Source: Sphingomonas sp. 1F27F7B
GTDB taxonomy: Bacteria > Pseudomonadota > Alphaproteobacteria > Sphingomonadales > Sphingomonadaceae
Reading direction: 5' to 3'
Length of the DNA: 64,000 nucleotides
Assembly (NCBI RefSeq): GCF_005503355.1
Contig: NZ_SCMK01000007.1
Span: 1 to 64,000 of the forward strand
Under the pieces are notes generated by a model. It saw nothing but the letters and a program-made list of their open reading frames with translations. It did no database searches and was not told the origin of the DNA. Position numbers and translations under genes: made by a program. Positions 34,787 through 42,124 of this stretch are shown here, in pieces; within the stretch, counting starts at the first letter, position 1; each line of letters begins with the position of its first letter.

Positions 34787-36202
34787 ATGCCCGGCACGGA
34801 AATCATCTCGACCGAACCCGCCACCGGCGCCATTCTCTGGCGCCAGACGAGCGGAGACGCCGACAAGGAAGTCGCGCTCGCGCGGCAGAGCTGGGCCGCC
34901 TGGGCCGCCCATCCGCTCGCCTATCGCATCGAGGCGCTGCGCCGCTTCGCCAATGTCGTTCGGCAAAAGGCGGATGCCTTCACCGACCTGCTCGCCCGCG
35001 AGACCGGCAAGCCGCTCTGGGAAGCGCGCACCGAAGTCGAGACGGTGATCGCCAAGGTTGATATCTCGATCACTGCCTTTTCCGAGCGCACCGGCCAGCG
35101 CCGTATCGACGCGCCGATGAACACCCGCCTGGCGCTGCGCCACAAGCCGCACGGCGTGCTGGCGGTGCTGGGGCCCTACAACTTCCCCGTCCACCTGCCC
35201 AACGGCCATATCGTCCCGGCCCTGCTCGCCGGCAATGCCGTGGTGTTCAAGCCCTCCGAGAAGACTCCCGCTTCGGGCGCCTTCTTGGTCGATTGCTATC
35301 GCGCCGCCGGCATTCCGGAGGGCTGCATCCGCCTGCTCATCGGCGGCCCGGACCAGGGCAAGGCGCTTGCCGGCCATCCGGACATCGACGGGCTGCTGTT
35401 CACCGGCTCGGCCAATACCGGCATTGCCCTGAACCGCCAGTTCGCCACCAAGCCCGAGAAGATTCTCGCGCTCGAGATGGGCGGCAACAACCCCATCGTC
35501 GTGTGGGACACGCCCGATCTCTATTCGGCCGCCGTGCTCGTCGTGCAGTCGGCCTTCACCACCGCCGGCCAGCGCTGCACCGCCGCCCGCCGCCTGATCG
35601 TCGACGAGAAGCTCTACGATCCGCTGATGAGCGAGCTGAACAAGCTGATCGGCCGGCTGATCATCGGCGAGCCGCATGCCGATCCCGCCCCTTTCATGGG
35701 CCCGGTGATCGACAACGACGCCGCCGACATGCTCACCGAGAGCTTCCTGGCGCTGCTGACGATGGGTGGCCGCCCGATTCGCCACATGGAGCGCCCGATC
35801 GAGGGCCGCCCCTTCCTCACGCCCGGCGTGATCGACATGACCGGCGCGAGCGAGAAGGTGGATGTCGAGCTGTTCGGCCCGATCCTCCAAGTCTATCGCA
35901 TGAACAGCTTCGAGGAAGCGATCGCCGAGGCCAACGACACGCGCTACGGCCTGTCGGCCAGCCTGGTCGCACAGAATCCCAAGCTCTACGACCAATTCTG
36001 GGCGAACATCCGCGCCGGCATCGTCAACTGGAACCGGCCGACCAACGGCGCCTCGTCCGCCGCTCCCTTTGGCGGCGTTGGCTGGTCGGGCAACCACCGG
36101 CCCAGCGCTTATTATGCAGCGGACTATTGCGCCTATCCGGTCGTCTCGTCGGAGAGCGATTCGGCGCGCGCCTCGATGGGCGTGGGCCTGCGCGACGCCT
36201 GA
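34787..36202 (+). CDS. astD: Succinylglutamate-semialdehyde dehydrogenase
   Basis: NAD-dependent aldehyde dehydrogenase of the arginine succinyltransferase (AST) pathway, converting succinylglutamate semialdehyde to succinylglutamate. The 471-aa protein has PYNFPVHLPNGHIVPALLAGN, general base Glu230 in LEMGGNNP and catalytic Cys264 in TAGQRCTAARR. GHIVPALLAGNAVVFKPSE and the SSAAPFGG C-terminal pattern are AstD-like. Other ast genes are absent here, so it may serve elsewhere on the chromosome or act on a related aldehyde. It starts 58 bp after selO. Confidence 0.85.
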   Translation: MPGTEIISTEPATGAILWRQTSGDADKEVALARQSWAAWAAHPLAYRIEALRRFANVVRQKADAFTDLLARETGKPLWEARTEVETVIAKVDISITAFSERTGQRRIDAPMNTRLALRHKPHGVLAVLGPYNFPVHLPNGHIVPALLAGNAVVFKPSEKTPASGAFLVDCYRAAGIPEGCIRLLIGGPDQGKALAGHPDIDGLLFTGSANTGIALNRQFATKPEKILALEMGGNNPIVVWDTPDLYSAAVLVVQSAFTTAGQRCTAARRLIVDEKLYDPLMSELNKLIGRLIIGEPHADPAPFMGPVIDNDAADMLTESFLALLTMGGRPIRHMERPIEGRPFLTPGVIDMTGASEKVDVELFGPILQVYRMNSFEEAIAEANDTRYGLSASLVAQNPKLYDQFWANIRAGIVNWNRPTNGASSAAPFGGVGWSGNHRPSAYYAADYCAYPVVSSESDSARASMGVGLRDA

Positions 36203-36227
36203 GCAATACTTTGTTACACTAGCGTCA

Positions 36228-36256
36228 TTGAAGCGGACATGACCGCCTCCTAGATT
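36228..36256 (+). promoter_or_regulatory. Sigma-70-like promoter of the Bax-inhibitor-1 gene
   Basis: TTGAAG (36228-36233), a 17-bp spacer and TAGATT (36251-36256) match the housekeeping -35/-10 pattern. Transcription would start near 36263, giving a leader of about 160 nt before the GTG at 36424. Confidence 0.5.
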
Positions 36257-36263
36257 GCAATCT

Positions 36264-36423
36264 GCGGACCGGGCCCCTCTGGCGAGGGCTTTTCCAAGCC
36301 CTCGTGATGTCGGACCGCATCGAGCGCGCTCGGTGCAGGTTTGGACGGCAGTCCCCCTTCCCCACCGAGACCGAACCGAGTGTCGCTCGATCGAATGCCT
36401 TGCTTCGATTGGAGTTTTCGCAC
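36264..36423 (+). ncRNA. Structured leader RNA, ybhL-leader candidate
   Basis: The leader contains several strong stems. Hairpin 36284-36303 is GAGGGCTT/AAGCCCTC; its 5-prime arm can also pair with CCCTC at 36275-36279. A large stem-loop pairs ATCGAGCG (36319-36326) with CGCTCGAT (36384-36391) and CTCGGT (36329-36334) with ACCGAG (36375-36380). CGATCGAA (36388-36395) could instead pair with TTCGATTG (36404-36411), reaching the first base of the GGAG ribosome-binding site. A ybhL RNA motif has been described upstream of Bax-inhibitor-1 genes in alphaproteobacteria; context matches, but a covariance-model match was not tested. Confidence 0.6.
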
Positions 36424-37134
36424 GTGAACCCTCTCTACCAGATCCCCCGCACCGGCGCCGCCGCCGCGCGCTTTGACGAAGGGCTGCGCCAGCACATGCT
36501 GGGCATCTATCGCAACATGGGGATCGGTCTGGCGATCACCGGCCTCGTCGCGCTCGCCGTGGCGAATACGCCGGCGCTGGTCGCGCTGATCTTCGGCACC
36601 CCGCTCAAATGGGCGGCGATGTTCGCACCGCTTGCCTTCATCTTCTTCTTCCAGTTCCGCATCGAGCGGATGAGCGTCGCGGGCGCGCGCACTGCCTTTT
36701 TCGCCTTTGCCGGCGTGATGGGCGTGTCGATGGCGAGCATCTTCCTGGTCTTCACCGGCCAGAGCATCGCCATGGCCTTCTTCGCCGCCGCCGCGATGTT
36801 CCTGGCGCTCAGCCTGTTCGGCTACACCACCAGGCGCGACCTGACGGGCATGGGCACCTTCCTGTTCGTCGGCCTGATCGCGGTGGTGCTGGCAAGCATC
36901 GTCAACATCTTCCTCGGCTCGTCGATGCTGCAGATGCTGCTCTCGGTCGTGGGCGTCGTGGTGTTCGCCGGCCTCACCGCCTGGGATACGCAGCGCCTGA
37001 AGAGCGAATATGCGCACTATGGCCGCAGCGAAGCCGCCGACAAGCTGGCGATCATGGGCGCGCTGTCGCTCTATCTGAACCTGATCAACATGTTCCAGCT
37101 GCTGCTCGGCCTGATGGGCCAGCGGGAGGAGTAA
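36424..37134 (+). CDS. Bax inhibitor-1/YccA (YbhL) family membrane protein
   Basis: The 236-aa inner-membrane protein of the Bax inhibitor-1 family has about seven hydrophobic helices. Start pattern NPLYQIPRTGAAAARFDEGLRQHM, then helices through FIFFFQFRIERMS, LFGYTTRRDLTGMG (family signature region) and the C-terminal TAWDTQRLKSEYAHYG with the conserved acidic residues, ending in LYLNLINMFQLLLGLMG. Homologues act as pH-sensitive calcium leak channels or protease regulators. The GTG at 36424 has GGAG 9 nt upstream. A structured leader precedes it, and a zinc-ribbon gene follows after 2 bp. Confidence 0.88.
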   Translation: MNPLYQIPRTGAAAARFDEGLRQHMLGIYRNMGIGLAITGLVALAVANTPALVALIFGTPLKWAAMFAPLAFIFFFQFRIERMSVAGARTAFFAFAGVMGVSMASIFLVFTGQSIAMAFFAAAAMFLALSLFGYTTRRDLTGMGTFLFVGLIAVVLASIVNIFLGSSMLQMLLSVVGVVVFAGLTAWDTQRLKSEYAHYGRSEAADKLAIMGALSLYLNLINMFQLLLGLMGQREE

Positions 37135-37136
37135 TC

Positions 37137-37406
37137 ATGGCCAGCTTCACCTGCCCTGTCGACGGCACCGTGCTGGTGCCGGTCGAGCGCTCCGGGATCG
37201 AGATCGACCATTGCCCCAGTTGCCGCGGCGTGTGGCTGGATCGCGGCGAGCTCGACAAGATCATCGAGCGCAGCGCGGCTCCGGCCGCAGCGCCGGCGCC
37301 CCAGTATCGCGACGAGCGGCCCCGCTACGACGAACGCGGCCACGGCCATGGCGGCCATTACCCGCACAAGCGCCGCAAGTCGTTCCTCGAGGACCTGTTC
37401 GACTGA
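37137..37406 (+). CDS. Zinc-ribbon (TFIIB-type) protein with His-rich tail
   Basis: The 89-aa protein starts with a zinc ribbon, TCPVDGTVL and HCPSCRGVWLDRGELDKI, the zf-TFIIB pattern in which four metal ligands are expected (here Cys, plus Cys-x2-Cys; one position is Asp-like rather than Cys). A Pro/Ala linker and a His/Arg-rich tail (ERGHGHGGHYPHKRRKS) follow. The tail may bind metal or nucleic acid. It lies 2 bp behind the Bax-inhibitor-1 stop with GGAGGA in that gene's end, so both are one operon. Function unknown. Confidence 0.8.
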   Translation: MASFTCPVDGTVLVPVERSGIEIDHCPSCRGVWLDRGELDKIIERSAAPAAAPAPQYRDERPRYDERGHGHGGHYPHKRRKSFLEDLFD

Positions 37407-37416
37407 CCCTCTCCCG

Positions 37417-37445
37417 CCCGCGTGCAGGCGCAACACACGCGGGCA
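37417..37445. terminator. Hairpin after the zinc-ribbon gene
   Basis: GCCCGCGTG and CACGCGGGC form a perfect 9-bp stem with an 11-nt loop just after the zinc-ribbon stop. No T run follows, so termination would be weak or Rho-assisted. Confidence 0.4.
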
Positions 37446-37501
37446 GACGGCGGCGCGGCCCTTCCCCCTCTCACCTGCGAGGGTCGCGCCCCCGTCACCC
37501 A

Positions 37502-37553
37502 CTTCCTCCCCGCGCCGTTGCGGTTATGATGTGACCGCTAACAGGGGAGGAAG
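37502..37553 (+). promoter_or_regulatory. Hairpin that sequesters the GH5 ribosome-binding site
   Basis: CTTCCTCCCC (37502-37511) is exactly complementary to GGGGAGGAAG (37544-37553), the ribosome-binding site of the GH5 gene starting at 37557. An inner stem GCGGT/ACCGC (37520-37524 with 37534-37538) supports the fold. If transcription starts upstream of 37502 this would block translation until melted. A TATGAT at 37525-37530 could instead be a -10 element, which would remove the first arm from the mRNA. Confidence 0.5.
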
Positions 37554-37556
37554 ACC

Positions 37557-38864
37557 ATGTTCACCCGCAGGTCCGTGCTCGGATCGGGCGGCGCCGCACT
37601 TGCAGCCGCCGCGCTGCCCCTCCCCGCAACGGCAGCAGCCCCCGGCGATTTCGTCACCCGCAAGGGCACGGGCCTGTTCCTTGGCGGCAGGCCCTATCGC
37701 TTCGCCGGCGCCAACCTGTGGTACGCCGCCTGGCTCGGTGCCGATGCGCCCTGGGGCAACCGCGATCGCCTGCGCCGCGAGCTCGACACTCTCGCCGCGA
37801 TGGATGTCCGCAACCTGCGCATCGCCGCTTCGGCCGAGGATTCGCCCCTCCGCAACTCGGTGAAGCCAGCCTTTCATGGCCGTGGCGGCTCGCGGAATCC
37901 GGCCCTGGCCGACGGCCTCGCCTTCGTGCTGGCCGAAATGCGCGAACGCGACATGAAGGCAGTGCTCTACCTCACCAATTTCTGGGAATGGTCGGGCGGG
38001 ATAATGACGTATCTCAGCTGGGTGAATGGCGGGAAATATCTCGACATGAACGACCCGGCCCACCCCTGGCCGGAATTCCCGGACATGGCCGCGCAATTCT
38101 ATGCGAACGGCGAGGCAGTGGGCCTGTTCCACGATCATGTGCGCGCCACCGTGCGGGCCCATGCCGGCGACGCCACGATCATGGCCTGGCAGCTCGCGAA
38201 CGAACCGCGCCCCGGCGGCAGCATCAAGGCCGCCGGGCCGCTGCTTCCGGCCTATTATGGCTGGATCCAGGGCACGGCCAGGCTGATCAAGTCGCTTTCG
38301 CCCCGGCATCTCGTCTCGACGGGAAGCGAGGGCTTGAAGGGTTCGATCGAGCGCGCCGATGTCTATCGGGCGGCGCATGGTTTCCCCGAGATCGACTATC
38401 TGACGGCGCATGTCTGGCCGCTCAACTGGGGCTGGGTCGACCCGAAGGATATCGCCGGCACCAACGACGCCAGCTTTGCCAAGGTACGCGGATATATGGC
38501 CCGGCACGTGACGCTGGCCACCGCGCTCGGCAAGCCGCTGGTCATCGAGGAATTCGGCTATCCGCGCGACGGCGGCGGCTATGATCCGGAGTCGGCGACG
38601 CGGTTCCGGGACCTGTACTACAAGCTGATCTACGACGCGGTCGAAGCCAATCCCGGCATCGTCGCGGGTTCCAATTTCTGGGCCTGGAACGGCGAGGGCC
38701 GCCCAGCCCATGGCGACCATCGCTTCCGCCCCGGCGATACTGCCTGGCTCGGCGATCCGCCGCACGAGCCGCAGGGCTGGTACGGCGTGTTCGACGGCGA
38801 TGCCTCGACGCGAGCGGCGATCCAGGCGCACGCAAAGGCAATTGCTGCAAGCCGGGGCGGATAG
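37557..38864 (+). CDS. Exported glycoside hydrolase family 5 (mannanase-type)
   Basis: The 435-aa protein has a Tat-like signal (TRRSVLGSGGAALAAAALPL) and a GH5-type TIM barrel. The acid/base is Glu216 in QLANEPRPGG and the nucleophile Glu332 in VIEEFGYP, both with the contexts expected of clan A. The start FAGANLWYAAWLG and the mid-region LTAHVWPLNWGW fit mannan endo-1,4-beta-mannosidases better than cellulases. It would cut beta-mannan outside the cytoplasm. The start has GGGGAGGAAG upstream, itself hidden in a hairpin. No transporter or partner gene is adjacent. Confidence 0.85.
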   Translation: MFTRRSVLGSGGAALAAAALPLPATAAAPGDFVTRKGTGLFLGGRPYRFAGANLWYAAWLGADAPWGNRDRLRRELDTLAAMDVRNLRIAASAEDSPLRNSVKPAFHGRGGSRNPALADGLAFVLAEMRERDMKAVLYLTNFWEWSGGIMTYLSWVNGGKYLDMNDPAHPWPEFPDMAAQFYANGEAVGLFHDHVRATVRAHAGDATIMAWQLANEPRPGGSIKAAGPLLPAYYGWIQGTARLIKSLSPRHLVSTGSEGLKGSIERADVYRAAHGFPEIDYLTAHVWPLNWGWVDPKDIAGTNDASFAKVRGYMARHVTLATALGKPLVIEEFGYPRDGGGYDPESATRFRDLYYKLIYDAVEANPGIVAGSNFWAWNGEGRPAHGDHRFRPGDTAWLGDPPHEPQGWYGVFDGDASTRAAIQAHAKAIAASRGG

Positions 38865-38994
38865 GTTCCCGGTGCCGCCGCCCATGTCCGGACCGCGACG
38901 CATGGCGGCTGACCCCATGCTGGGATAGTTTCCCTAGCCCCACCCCAAGCAACCGTCCGTTGCCCCTTGCGCGCCCGGGGCCCATTTGCCGGCA

Positions 38995-39780
38995 ATGGCA
39001 ACGCTCCTCGATCCCACCGCGCGCGGGCGCGTGATTCTCGTCGGTGCGGGCCCCGGCGATCCGGGCCTGCTCACCGTGCGCGCCGTCGAGGCGCTCGGCC
39101 GGGCCGATGTGCTCGTCCATGACGGGCTGGTCGATCTCCGCGTCCTCGATCTCGCCCCCCGGGCGCATCGCATCTCGGTCGCCAAGAGCCGCTCCAGGCA
39201 CACCGTGCCGCAGGAGGCAATCAACGCACTGATCATCGCCCATGTGAAGACCGGCGCGATCGTGGTGCGGCTCAAGGGCGGTGACCCGTTCATCTTCGGG
39301 CGCGGCGGCGAGGAAGTCGAAGCGGTGCGCGCCGCCGGCCTGCCCGTCGAAGTGATCCCCGGCATCTCCGCCGCGCTGGGCGCCGCGGCCGAAGTCAACC
39401 TGCCGCTCACCCATCGCGACTGGTCGAGCGCGGTTAGCTTCGTCGCCGGCCAGTGCAAGGGGCTCAGCGAGCAGAACTGGTCCGGCCTCGCCGGCAAGGG
39501 CCGCACGCTGGTGATCTACATGGGCGTCGCCACGTGCCCGGACATCTCCGAAAAGCTGATGAACGACGGCGTCTCGCCCGACATGCCGGTTGCCGTGCTC
39601 GAGCGCGGCACGCTGGAGGGCAGCCGCGCGCTGCGCACCATCCTCGCCGATCTCGGCCCGATGGTGGCGCGGGAGCAGGTGCGCAGCCCGGCGATCATCA
39701 TCGTCGGCGAAGTCGTGATGCTGGCAGACGCGGAGGACAAGCTCGCCAACTGGGCAAAGGCGGCGGAGGCGCTGGCATGA
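38995..39780 (+). CDS. cobA: Uroporphyrinogen-III C-methyltransferase
   Basis: SAM-dependent methyltransferase that makes precorrin-2 from uroporphyrinogen III, the first step toward siroheme (and B12). The 261-aa protein shows VILVGAGPGDPGLLTVRAVEAL, the SAM-binding glycine loop, then VVRLKGGDPFIFGRGGEE and VIPGISAALGAAA, all signature motifs of SUMT. It lacks the CysG dehydrogenase/ferrochelatase part. As first gene of the sulfate-reduction cluster, its likely role is siroheme for CysI. Start at the ATG 38995; its stop overlaps the next gene by ATGA. Confidence 0.93.
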   Translation: MATLLDPTARGRVILVGAGPGDPGLLTVRAVEALGRADVLVHDGLVDLRVLDLAPRAHRISVAKSRSRHTVPQEAINALIIAHVKTGAIVVRLKGGDPFIFGRGGEEVEAVRAAGLPVEVIPGISAALGAAAEVNLPLTHRDWSSAVSFVAGQCKGLSEQNWSGLAGKGRTLVIYMGVATCPDISEKLMNDGVSPDMPVAVLERGTLEGSRALRTILADLGPMVAREQVRSPAIIIVGEVVMLADAEDKLANWAKAAEALA

Positions 39781-40073
39781 AGCTGCTCACCGGCAACGAC
39801 CTTCCCACCGGCGACGTCACCTGGTGGACCGGCTCCGGCTGGTCGCGCCACGTCGAGGACGCCGTCGATGTCGGCGATCAGGGCGAGGCGATCGCCCATG
39901 CCGAGGAAGGCGCGCGCCGGGTCAACGGCCCTTATGTGATCGACGCTGCCGCCACGCCCGAGGGGCCGCGCCCCGCGCATATCAAGGACCGCATCCGCGC
40001 GCTCGGCCCCACCGTCCGCCCGGACCTGACCCTCAAGCCGGCGGATCCGAATGCCGGAAGCTGGGTGATCTGA
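39777..40073 (+). CDS. DUF2849 domain protein
   Basis: A 98-aa protein of the DUF2849 family, known from alphaproteobacterial sulfite-reductase operons. Features seen are MKLLTGNDLPTGDVTWWTG and the conserved GPYVIDAAATPEGPRPAHIKDRIR. No cofactor motif is evident. Gene order (cobA, DUF2849, cysI, DUF934, cysH) is widespread, so a helper role for the reductase is inferred. It overlaps cobA by 4 bp and ends 1 bp before cysI. Confidence 0.85.
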   Translation: MKLLTGNDLPTGDVTWWTGSGWSRHVEDAVDVGDQGEAIAHAEEGARRVNGPYVIDAAATPEGPRPAHIKDRIRALGPTVRPDLTLKPADPNAGSWVI

Positions 40074-40074
40074 C

Positions 40075-41706
40075 ATGTATAAATACGACGAATATGACCA
40101 TTCCATCGTCGCCGCGCGCGTCGAGGAGTTTCGCGACCAGGTACAGCGCCGCCTCGCCGGCCAGATCACCGAGGACCAGTTCAAGCCGCTGCGGCTGATG
40201 AACGGGCTCTATCTCCAGCTCCACGCCTATATGCTGCGCGTCGCGGTGCCCTATGGCACGCTCGACAGCCGTCAGATGCACATGCTGGCGCACATCGCCC
40301 GCAAATATGACCGCGGCTATGGCCATTTCACCACCCGCCAGAACCTCCAGTACAACTGGATCAAGCTCGAGGACGCACCGGACATCCTTGCCGAGCTGGC
40401 CACGGTCGAGATGCACGCCATCCAGACCAGCGGCAACTGCATCCGCAACATCTCGTCGGACCAGTTCGCCGGCGCCGCCGCCGACGAGTTGACCGATCCG
40501 CGCCCCTGGGCCGAGCTGCTCCGCCAATGGAGCACGTTCCATCCCGAATTCAGCTACTTGCCGCGCAAGTTCAAGATCGCGGTGATCGCCGCCAGGGAAG
40601 ACCGCGCGGCGATGCGCCTCCACGATATCGGTCTCCAGATCGTCGAGAAGGACGGCCGGCTCGGTGCGGCAGTCTATGTCGGCGGCGGCATGGGGCGAAC
40701 GCCGATGATCGCGCCGCTGATCAAGGACTTCGTGCCGTTCGACGATTTCGTCAGCTATCTTGAGGCCTGCCTGCGCGTCTACAATCGCTATGGCCGCCGC
40801 GACAACATGTACAAGGCGCGGATCAAGATCCTGATCCACGAGCTCGGCGCAGAGAAATACGCCGCCGAGGTCGAGGAGGAGTTCGCCGCGGTCAAGGCGC
40901 TGGGCATCGATCCGCCGCGGGCCGAGTTCGACCGCATCGCCGCGCATTTCGCACCGCCCCCCTATGACGCGGATGCCCCCGACACACTCGACCGCAGCGA
41001 CCCCGATTTTGCGGTGTGGCTCGACCAGAACGTCTCGGCGCACAAGCAGCCCGGCCATGCGGTGGTCACGATCAGCCTCAAGCCGATCGGCGGCATTCCC
41101 GGCGACGCCAGCGCCGACCAGATCGACCTGATGGCCGATCTCGCCCAGCGCTACAGCTTCGACGAGCTGCGCGTCACCCACGCGCAGAACATCGTCCTGC
41201 CACATGTCCGCAAGGCCGATCTCCACACGGTCTGGCAGCAGCTCCGCGAAGCCGGGCTGGCCGAGGCCAATCTGGACCTGATCAGCGACATCATCGCCTG
41301 CCCGGGCCTCGACTATTGCAGCCTCGCCAACGCCCGCTCGATCCCGCTGGCGCAGAAGATCGCCACGCGCTTCTCGGACATCGGGCGGCAACGCGAGCTG
41401 GGCGAGCTCAAGCTCAAGATCAGCGGCTGCATCAATGCCTGCGGCCACCATCATGCCGGCCATATCGGCATCCTCGGCGTCGATCGTAAGGGCGTCGAGA
41501 ACTATCAGCTGCTGCTCGGCGGCTCGGGCGCGGAGGACGTGTCGCTCGGCACGATCACCGGCCCCGGCTTCAGCGAGGACGGCATCGTCGACGCGATCGA
41601 GAAGGCCACCGACGTGTACCTCCGCGAGCGCGACGAGGGCGAGCGCTTCCTCGACACGTATCGCCGTGTCGGCATGGCTCCGTTCAAGGAGGCGATCTAT
41701 GGGTGA
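40075..41706 (+). CDS. cysI: Nitrite/sulfite reductase (siroheme, 4Fe-4S)
   Basis: Assimilatory sulfite reductase hemoprotein that reduces sulfite to sulfide by six electrons. The 543-aa protein has the two-fold ferredoxin-reductase repeat structure. The siroheme/4Fe-4S cysteines are Cys409 and Cys415 (CPGLDYC) and Cys452 and Cys456 (GCINACGHH), spaced C-x5-C...C-x3-C. The GNCIRNISSDQ substrate loop and RQNLQYNWIK (around 90) are also present. No CysJ flavoprotein gene follows, so electrons probably come from ferredoxin. It overlaps DUF934 by 8 bp. Confidence 0.9.
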   Translation: MYKYDEYDHSIVAARVEEFRDQVQRRLAGQITEDQFKPLRLMNGLYLQLHAYMLRVAVPYGTLDSRQMHMLAHIARKYDRGYGHFTTRQNLQYNWIKLEDAPDILAELATVEMHAIQTSGNCIRNISSDQFAGAAADELTDPRPWAELLRQWSTFHPEFSYLPRKFKIAVIAAREDRAAMRLHDIGLQIVEKDGRLGAAVYVGGGMGRTPMIAPLIKDFVPFDDFVSYLEACLRVYNRYGRRDNMYKARIKILIHELGAEKYAAEVEEEFAAVKALGIDPPRAEFDRIAAHFAPPPYDADAPDTLDRSDPDFAVWLDQNVSAHKQPGHAVVTISLKPIGGIPGDASADQIDLMADLAQRYSFDELRVTHAQNIVLPHVRKADLHTVWQQLREAGLAEANLDLISDIIACPGLDYCSLANARSIPLAQKIATRFSDIGRQRELGELKLKISGCINACGHHHAGHIGILGVDRKGVENYQLLLGGSGAEDVSLGTITGPGFSEDGIVDAIEKATDVYLRERDEGERFLDTYRRVGMAPFKEAIYG

Positions 41707-42124
41707 GCTGCTGCGCTACCGCGACGACGAGGCGCATGAGGAGCCCGCGGTCACGCTCGACTCCTTCCTCGGTCAGTCCAATGCCACCGCCGTTCGCATC
41801 GAAAGCGGCGAGGATGCACGCGTGCTGCTGCCCTATCTCGATCGCATCGCGTTGGTCGAAGTGAGCTTCCCCAAGTTCCGCGACGGCCGCGGCTACAGTT
41901 CGGCCCGCATCCTGCGCGAAGCAGGCTACACGGGCGAGCTGCGCGCGCAGGGCGACGTACTGGTCGATCAGATTCCGCTGATGCGCCGCTGCGGCTTCGA
42001 CAGTTTCGCGCCCGAAGCGCCGGTGGACGAAGCCGTGCTCGCCGCTGCCCTTGCCCGTTACGACCATCATTATCAGGCGGCAGCCGACGCGTTCGTGCCG
42101 GTGTGGAAGCTCCGGCATGGCTGA
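41699..42124 (+). CDS. DUF934 domain protein
   Basis: A 141-aa DUF934 protein. The conserved core is VEVSFPKFRDGRGYSSARIL followed by GYTGELRAQGDVLVDQIPLMRRCGFDSF, which is diagnostic of the family. Members sit in sulfite-reductase operons of alpha- and gammaproteobacteria and are thought to help reductase assembly or redox, without proof. It overlaps both cysI (8 bp) and cysH (8 bp), which implies tight co-expression. Confidence 0.88.
   Translation: MGELLRYRDDEAHEEPAVTLDSFLGQSNATAVRIESGEDARVLLPYLDRIALVEVSFPKFRDGRGYSSARILREAGYTGELRAQGDVLVDQIPLMRRCGFDSFAPEAPVDEAVLAAALARYDHHYQAAADAFVPVWKLRHG

Noticed and set aside
32491..34866. Long minus-strand frame containing the alpha/beta hydrolase
   Set aside because: Only 32491-33360 has hydrolase motifs; the rest is antisense of selO.
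36304..36423. N-terminal extension of the Bax-inhibitor-1 protein from an ATG at 36304
   Set aside because: This DNA folds into the leader stem-loop, and family-like protein sequence begins at the GTG 36424 after a good ribosome-binding site.
39801..40074. Possible tRNA or riboswitch in the cys region
   Set aside because: I looked for a T-arm GGTTCGA pattern and for a cobalamin or SAM aptamer near cobA and found none; the genes overlap here with no room for RNA.
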